Below, one piece after another: positions 59,942 through 64,000 of a stretch of 64,000 nucleotides of DNA (positions are counted from its first letter, which is position 1; each line of letters starts with the position of its first letter). Source of the DNA: JAMHWD01 sp035911135 (GTDB lineage Bacteria > Pseudomonadota > Alphaproteobacteria > Micavibrionales > Micavibrionaceae); contig JAMHWD010000015.1 in assembly GCA_035911135.1 (NCBI GenBank), positions 100,701 to 164,700 of the forward strand. Direction: 5' to 3'. The position numbers were made by a program, and so were the translations under genes. The notes beneath the pieces are model-generated. The model did no database searches and was not told where the DNA came from. It saw only the letters and a program-made list of their open reading frames with translations.

Positions 59942-60517
59942 GATGATATCCCTGTTAATAGTTTATTAATAATTAAGAATCTTTTATTGAGAATGAATAA
60001 TTTAGTCAAGAAAAAAAACCAATAGAATTCAGATAATTACCAATAAATAAGATTATTCTAATTCTTTTTTATTCATAATTTTCTTAATATTAGCAAATTA
60101 TATGAAAATACAAATTTTCCACATTTCATTAAATAATTGAAAATTATGTATATATAAACAGATTCTAATGAATAGAATAATTCATGCCTCAAACTGGCGG
60201 TCGCCTAGGCACTCCCGTCATCAATAAAACTGATTTCCTGTGGATTATTACGGATATATTTTGGAAAAAGTTCTTTTTTGGCTTGCGCCTGAATCTGAAA
60301 AATGTATTTTCAAAAATTTTATTTTTCCTGAATCGAAAAAAAAAATTGTGCAAGAGACGTTTTTGACCACAATTCCCCCGTTACTTTTCCAGAACAAAAG
60401 GCATTTTCTTTGAATAAAAAATTTGCTTTGGCAATTTCTTTGCTTTACGAATAAAAAATCAAAATAAAAAAACAAGAATATGTCCGCTAAGGGCTTATAA
60501 AACAGGGAATTACCACC
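59942..60517. other. AT-rich gene-free region between prkA and the M16 gene
   Basis: A 576-base stretch with very low GC, especially 59960-60170 and 60260-60340. It should hold the divergent promoters of prkA and the M16 peptidase gene. A 60-codon ORF (60184-60366) starts with balanced codons (MPQTGGRLGTPVINKTDFL) and then turns into low-complexity Phe/Lys, with no ribosome site; I do not call it a gene. Direct repeats GAATAAAAAAT are at 60412 and 60449. I see no RNA gene. Confidence 0.6.
59954..59969 (-). promoter_or_regulatory. CtrA-like box next to prkA
   Basis: On the minus strand the sequence reads TTAA, seven bases, TTAAC. It ends 12 bases upstream of the prkA ATG. The position would suit repression, or control of a start site further upstream. 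The region is so AT-rich that chance is a real alternative. Confidence 0.3.
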
Positions 60518-63322
60518 GTGATCACACAATTCACCCTCTCGAACGGGATCAGGGCCGTTCACGACCCGCGCCCAGGCTCTGGCCTCTTTAATGTTGCGAT
60601 TTCCATTGGATCGGGTTCGGAAGATGATCCGGCGCATCAATCGGGTTTAACGGATCTGGCGATTGATTGCATGAAGGCGGGCACGAATGACCTGACCCGC
60701 GCGCAAACAATGCAGGTTTTTCAAAACATGGGCAGCTTTATCTCCTGCGCGGCCGGGCATGAAGATAGCGTTATTACCATGGGCGGCCTTGCGGAAAACA
60801 AGGATGATACACTTGCGTTTTTATCGCATCTGATAAGAAATCCGGCGATGCGCGATGCCGACATCGCCCAGCAAAAAATGCTGATCCTCTCGCATATCAA
60901 GGAACAAGAGCAAGATCTTGACGACGTGAACGGTAATGCCTTCATGCGTACCGCCTATGCGGGTCAGACCTTTGGTCTCTCCACCCTGGGCACGGCCGAG
61001 ACCATCGGCAACCTGAACGCCGATGATATCCGGGCGCGCTACAAAAGCCTGTTTTCGGACATGGATAATATTGTCATCTCCCTTGCCGGAGATTTGACGC
61101 TTGATGAGGCCAAAGCCCTGACAGAAAAAGGGTTTGGCGATATGAAACCCATGGGCCAGGCCGTATCGCCGGCCTCGCCGCCTGTCTTTACGCCGGGCGA
61201 TAGCCGGCTGGCCAAGCCTTCGGACAAGCTGCTGATCTCTATGGCCTTTGATGCGCCGCCGGCAAGCTCGGCGCAGCGCTTTATCTCCACGCTTTTGGCC
61301 AAGACCCTTTCCGGCGGCATGTCCTCGCCATTATTCAAGGAAATCCGTGAAAAGCGCAGCCTTGTCTATAGTGTCGGTGCGGATTACGCGCCCAGAAGCC
61401 ATAGCGGAATGTTCATGATCGGCGCTAGCACCGAGGCCGACAAGGCAGCTGAACTCATCGAGGAAACCATAAAACTTCTGGGGCGCGTCGCGCGCGAGGG
61501 TTTTACGGATGCCGAGCTTGAAAGCGCTCGCAATAGCGAAATTCGCCGCCAGACTTCCCTGCGCGAGGAATCCGACAAGGCCGCCAAGAGCCATGCTATC
61601 AATACGCTCCTGCGCGGCTTTCCCAGCAATCTGGATAAATACAAAGCCGGCCTCGATCAGGTCACCAATGATGATATCCGCCGCGCCTGCGCCGATATGC
61701 TCACCGAAGGAAAATTTGTGCTCAGCGCCACGGGACCTGTGCAAAATATCCCCGACCGCAACGCGATTCTTTCACTGATGAAGGCACAGGTTGATCCCGC
61801 GCTCGTGCCCCCTGCGCGCAACATTCAGGAAACCTACGCCAAATCCGATTTCGCAAGCGCCCTCTCAGCGACAGCAGTAAAGCCTGAATCTGATGGCCTG
61901 CAAAAAACCGTTCTGGCCAATGGCCTGACCGTCATGACTGTGGAACGCCCCGGCCTCCTCAGCTGCGGCATGTGGGTGGGCGTTGGCGCGAAAGATGAAA
62001 GCAAGGCGCAGAACGGCGCCTCGCACATGATCGAGCATATGATGTTCAAGGGCACGCCGTCCTTTGGACCCGGCGAGATCATGAGCATTATCCAAAAAGA
62101 CATGGGCGCTGGGCTGAATGCCTATACTTCCAAGGATATGACTGCCTATTATTTCTACAATCTCCTGCCCGAACACCTGCCCAAGGTCACGCAGATTTGC
62201 GGCGAGATGGTATTCGCGGCCAATATCGATGAAACCGAATATGCCGGCGGCCCTAAAGTTGCGCCTGATGGTTCTTCCTACCGCATGCGCGGTGAACGCG
62301 AAGTCGTATTCAAGGAAATCAATGATTCCATTGCCGATCCGGGCGATGTACTGATGGAAAAGCTGATGGGCACCGTATTTGCCGGACAGGCCATGGGGCG
62401 TCCGATTCTGGGCACGAAACGCAGCCTGATGCGAAATTCTGCGGCTGATCTGCGCGCCTATCGCGACCAGTTCTATTCACCGAACAATACGACCTTTGTC
62501 TGCGTCGGGCCGGTCAAGCATGAAGATGCTGTTGCCACCGTTGAGAAACTTTTCGGCGCTCTGCCGACATCGCAGATCACACGAAATCCCCCGCCTGTCT
62601 TTAAAACAGGCAAAGCCGTTAAATCCATGGAAATCTCTAATCTCACAACCGCCATGATCGCGTTCAAGGGGCCGGATCCTGCGGCCGGTCGCAATGATGC
62701 GGCCAAGCTGACGGGCTGGCTGCTGGGCGGTTCGGAGAATTCGCCGCTCTTTAAAAAGCTCAAGCTGGAACTTGATGTCGTTGATTCGGTTGGCATGGGC
62801 TATAACGGGGGTTCCTATAATTTCTGGTCCCTGCAACTCAGCGGCGATGCCGCCGATATCCGTAAGGCCGTGGAAATCGCCTGTCAGGAAATCGCGGCCC
62901 TGCCGGCCAGCCTCCCGGCAGAACGCCTCGAAGCCGTCAAAATGATGAGCAAACTTAGCAGCGTGAACGCCGCCGAGATCAACCGCGACCTTTGCCGCCA
63001 GATTGGCTCGCAATACACGGAAAAAGGCAAAGTCACGCCTATGGCCGAGACAATCGATAAAATCAACGCCATCACGCTGGACCAGATCGCCGCCGAGGCC
63101 CGCGCCATCCTGAAAACTCCTGTGGCGGTTTCCTATGTCACGCCGCCGGGGACCGATCCGGCACTGCTGCCCGGCGTGCAGGAAATCAATACCATGCGCC
63201 GCAAGGCCCTGCGCGACCTGGAGGCCAGACTTGCGCCTGTATCAAAATCCGCGGCGCCGGAACCGGCCAATGGCAATACGCCCATGGCCCCGCCCGCGCC
63301 AGCGGCCGAACCGGGATTTTAG
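60518..63322 (+). CDS. Fused M16 zinc metallopeptidase with reversed halves
   Basis: A 934-residue protein made of two M16B units. In unit 1 (about 1-420) the HxxEH site is replaced by DLAID (46-50), but the substrate-binding FKEIREKRSLVYSV with Arg280/Tyr284 is intact. In unit 2 (about 460-900) the zinc motif HMIEH (His503, Glu506, His507) and a downstream Glu near 595 are present, while the R/Y motif has become KLKLELDVVD. Together they would make one active site. There is no signal peptide, so it is probably cytoplasmic. The start is a GTG preceded by AGGG. The tail is Pro/Ala-rich. Two terminator-like hairpins follow. Confidence 0.9.
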   Translation: MITQFTLSNGIRAVHDPRPGSGLFNVAISIGSGSEDDPAHQSGLTDLAIDCMKAGTNDLTRAQTMQVFQNMGSFISCAAGHEDSVITMGGLAENKDDTLAFLSHLIRNPAMRDADIAQQKMLILSHIKEQEQDLDDVNGNAFMRTAYAGQTFGLSTLGTAETIGNLNADDIRARYKSLFSDMDNIVISLAGDLTLDEAKALTEKGFGDMKPMGQAVSPASPPVFTPGDSRLAKPSDKLLISMAFDAPPASSAQRFISTLLAKTLSGGMSSPLFKEIREKRSLVYSVGADYAPRSHSGMFMIGASTEADKAAELIEETIKLLGRVAREGFTDAELESARNSEIRRQTSLREESDKAAKSHAINTLLRGFPSNLDKYKAGLDQVTNDDIRRACADMLTEGKFVLSATGPVQNIPDRNAILSLMKAQVDPALVPPARNIQETYAKSDFASALSATAVKPESDGLQKTVLANGLTVMTVERPGLLSCGMWVGVGAKDESKAQNGASHMIEHMMFKGTPSFGPGEIMSIIQKDMGAGLNAYTSKDMTAYYFYNLLPEHLPKVTQICGEMVFAANIDETEYAGGPKVAPDGSSYRMRGEREVVFKEINDSIADPGDVLMEKLMGTVFAGQAMGRPILGTKRSLMRNSAADLRAYRDQFYSPNNTTFVCVGPVKHEDAVATVEKLFGALPTSQITRNPPPVFKTGKAVKSMEISNLTTAMIAFKGPDPAAGRNDAAKLTGWLLGGSENSPLFKKLKLELDVVDSVGMGYNGGSYNFWSLQLSGDAADIRKAVEIACQEIAALPASLPAERLEAVKMMSKLSSVNAAEINRDLCRQIGSQYTEKGKVTPMAETIDKINAITLDQIAAEARAILKTPVAVSYVTPPGTDPALLPGVQEINTMRRKALRDLEARLAPVSKSAAPEPANGNTPMAPPAPAAEPGF

Positions 63323-63423
63323 GAGACAATATTTAAAAATTGACGCTTTATGAAGTTATTTTTCGTAACTTTATTTTTTTAATTGCCTTTTAAGGAATTA
63401 AATGCATACTTGTAGTTAATATG

Positions 63424-63468
63424 TCCCTCGCCTCTTCACGAAAGTGTACGCGGGGGATTTCTTTTTTT
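63424..63468 (+). terminator. Terminator downstream of the M16 gene
   Basis: TCCCTCGC pairs with GCGGGGGA (one G-T pair), with an inner CAC-GAAA-GTG cap, and is followed by TTTCTTTTTTT. An AAGTTA/TAACTT hairpin with its own T-run lies earlier, near 63352-63380. Confidence 0.75.
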
Positions 63469-63480
63469 GTCACTTGAGCT

Positions 63481-63800
63481 CTACCAAATATTCCATTCTT
63501 TCCAATTTTTTAGCTCAGCCTTACTTTGAGTGATCACGCCCATATCAGCAATGGATATCGCGTTATTTTCGGGACAAGGAAAATTATCCATAATATCAAA
63601 AAAGTGATTCTTCCAATCAGAGTGTGGACATACTTTTTTCAAGATAATCTGCATTAAACAAAAATACAAAAAGGGCTTTGATGTCTTAAGCTGTATTAAT
63701 TTAACATTAGACTGGGGAATACTGGCTGTTTCTATAACATTACAATTCCAGAGCCGCCCATGATGTGCTGCGGTGTTCCGGATAAAGTTAAGACTGCGTA
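63481..63800 (-). pseudogene. Abi_2 family abortive-infection protein, 5' part removed by an IS
   Basis: About 105 C-terminal residues of an Abi_2 (AbiD/AbiF-type) protein. The family hallmark RNTAAHHGRLWN is present, followed by PFLYFCLMQIILKK. Full-length relatives have roughly 300 residues. The frame runs at 63801 into the end of an IS-like element, so the promoter and first two thirds are gone. The apparent TTG start (63807) lies in IS sequence. Such proteins stop phage growth in other bacteria; this copy is almost certainly dead. Confidence 0.75.
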
Positions 63801-63827
63801 TGGTCAACCCCCATATTCGAGTCCATG

Positions 63828-64000
63828 TTAAAAGTGAATCCGCTGCCCGTGTTGCGGCATAGATAAAGGGTCTGCAAGCGTAGCTAAAGAGCCTTTATCT
63901 ATGCGGGCGATTGGTGCTGGCGGTCTGTATCCGAGCGAACTGTGCGGCCTGATATGGTTATAATGATGCCGCCATTTTTCAATGATTACTTGCGCTTCTT
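63828..64000 (-). CDS. IS3-type transposase (integrase core), C-terminal end
   Basis: The last 56 codons of a DDE-type transposase. They read EKWRHHYNHIRPHSSLGYRPP, the hallmark end of the integrase core domain in IS3-family OrfB proteins. After GYRPPAP the protein continues with IARIDKGSLATLADPLSMPQ, encoded by a long palindrome that looks like an added segment. The gene starts outside the window. Confidence 0.82.
   Translation of the reverse strand, partial: EAQVIIEKWRHHYNHIRPHSSLGYRPPAPIARIDKGSLATLADPLSMPQHGQRIHF
63857..63904. repeat. 13-base inverted repeat inside the transposase end
   Basis: GCATAGATAAAGG (63857-63869) and CCTTTATCTATGC (63892-63904) are a perfect inverted pair with a 22-base loop. 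The segment is read in frame as the tail of the transposase. Confidence 0.7.

Larger units (their letters stand above)
63801..64000 (-). mobile_element. IS3-like insertion sequence, right end only
   Basis: The edge is placed at TGGTCAACCCCCATA (63801), just outside the transposase stop, where the Abi_2 similarity ends. Inside is the C-terminus of a transposase on the minus strand. The other end lies beyond the window, so terminal repeats and target duplication cannot be checked. Confidence 0.75.

Noticed and set aside
60184..60366. 60-codon ORF whose INKTDFL resembles the first residues of HU proteins
   Set aside because: The match is only six residues, the rest is low-complexity Phe/Lys, and no ribosome site is seen.

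Overview
The window reads as a chromosomal segment of an alphaproteobacterium. GC content is in the low to mid 50s by eye, outside a few AT-rich patches. The assignment rests on a MucR/Ros-type regulator, an ELM1-like protein, a TIGR02186-type membrane protein next to a TSUP exporter, a MidA homologue, an NDUFAF5-like methyltransferase, and two TTAA-N7-TTAAC sequences that match the CtrA box. I cannot name a genus from sequence alone. Nearly all of the window is conserved housekeeping DNA. I see no tRNA, rRNA or CRISPR array, and the only mobile element is an IS fragment at the right edge.

Layout. 1-830: end of an arsenic operon (arsC, then an AqpS-type aquaporin). 1033-10272 (minus): a long run of lgt, midA, pgeF, prs, an unknown gene, rplY, pth and ychF, with hldD upstream and a lone alpha/beta hydrolase downstream. 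10463-12523 (plus): ubiK, ybjN, proC and a SET-domain gene. 12539-14940 (minus): a GNAT acetyltransferase, mucR, tsaB and a RutE-type nitroreductase. 15018-17300 (plus): two small secreted proteins with strong terminators and a degenerate NodB-fold protein. 17272-22049 (minus): nfu, a stress protein, a TSUP transporter with its membrane partner, a periplasmic protein and trpS. 22157-25995 (plus): metC, an esterase, then small secreted proteins ending in a Sco1-type copper chaperone. 26004-28892 (minus): a 962-residue methyltransferase fusion of unknown role. 29041-34316 (plus): comF, an NDUFAF5-like gene, gloB, a GNAT gene and PBP1A, converging on murJ. 35935-42651 (plus): ubiE, an Ala-rich membrane protein, coaBC, mutS and a ferredoxin-NADP reductase. 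42782-51667: a 59-residue peptide, trxB, an ELM1-like gene, an Lrp regulator (plus), aspC, an AmgK-like kinase and mfd. 51788-53794 (plus): btaA-btaB for betaine lipids. 53795-59941 (minus): DUF502, then the spoVR/yeaH/prkA stress triad. 59942-60517: an AT-rich gene-free stretch. 60518-63322: a fused M16 peptidase. 63481-64000: an Abi_2 defence-gene remnant cut by an IS3-like element.

The most unusual features are these. (1) A family of GTCAT...ATGAC double-hairpin repeats lies between genes, and one composite copy sits in frame inside midA, adding about 30 residues, much like the palindromic elements known in Rickettsia genes. (2) The M16 peptidase has its two halves in reverse catalytic order: the first half has lost HxxEH but keeps the R/Y motif, and the second half has HxxEH but no R/Y. 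(3) The 962-residue methyltransferase fusion has a large unassigned C-terminal part. (4) The polysaccharide deacetylase-like protein has lost its metal-binding residues. (5) Small secreted or membrane proteins, one behind a CtrA-like box, share an EP(A/S)AG motif.
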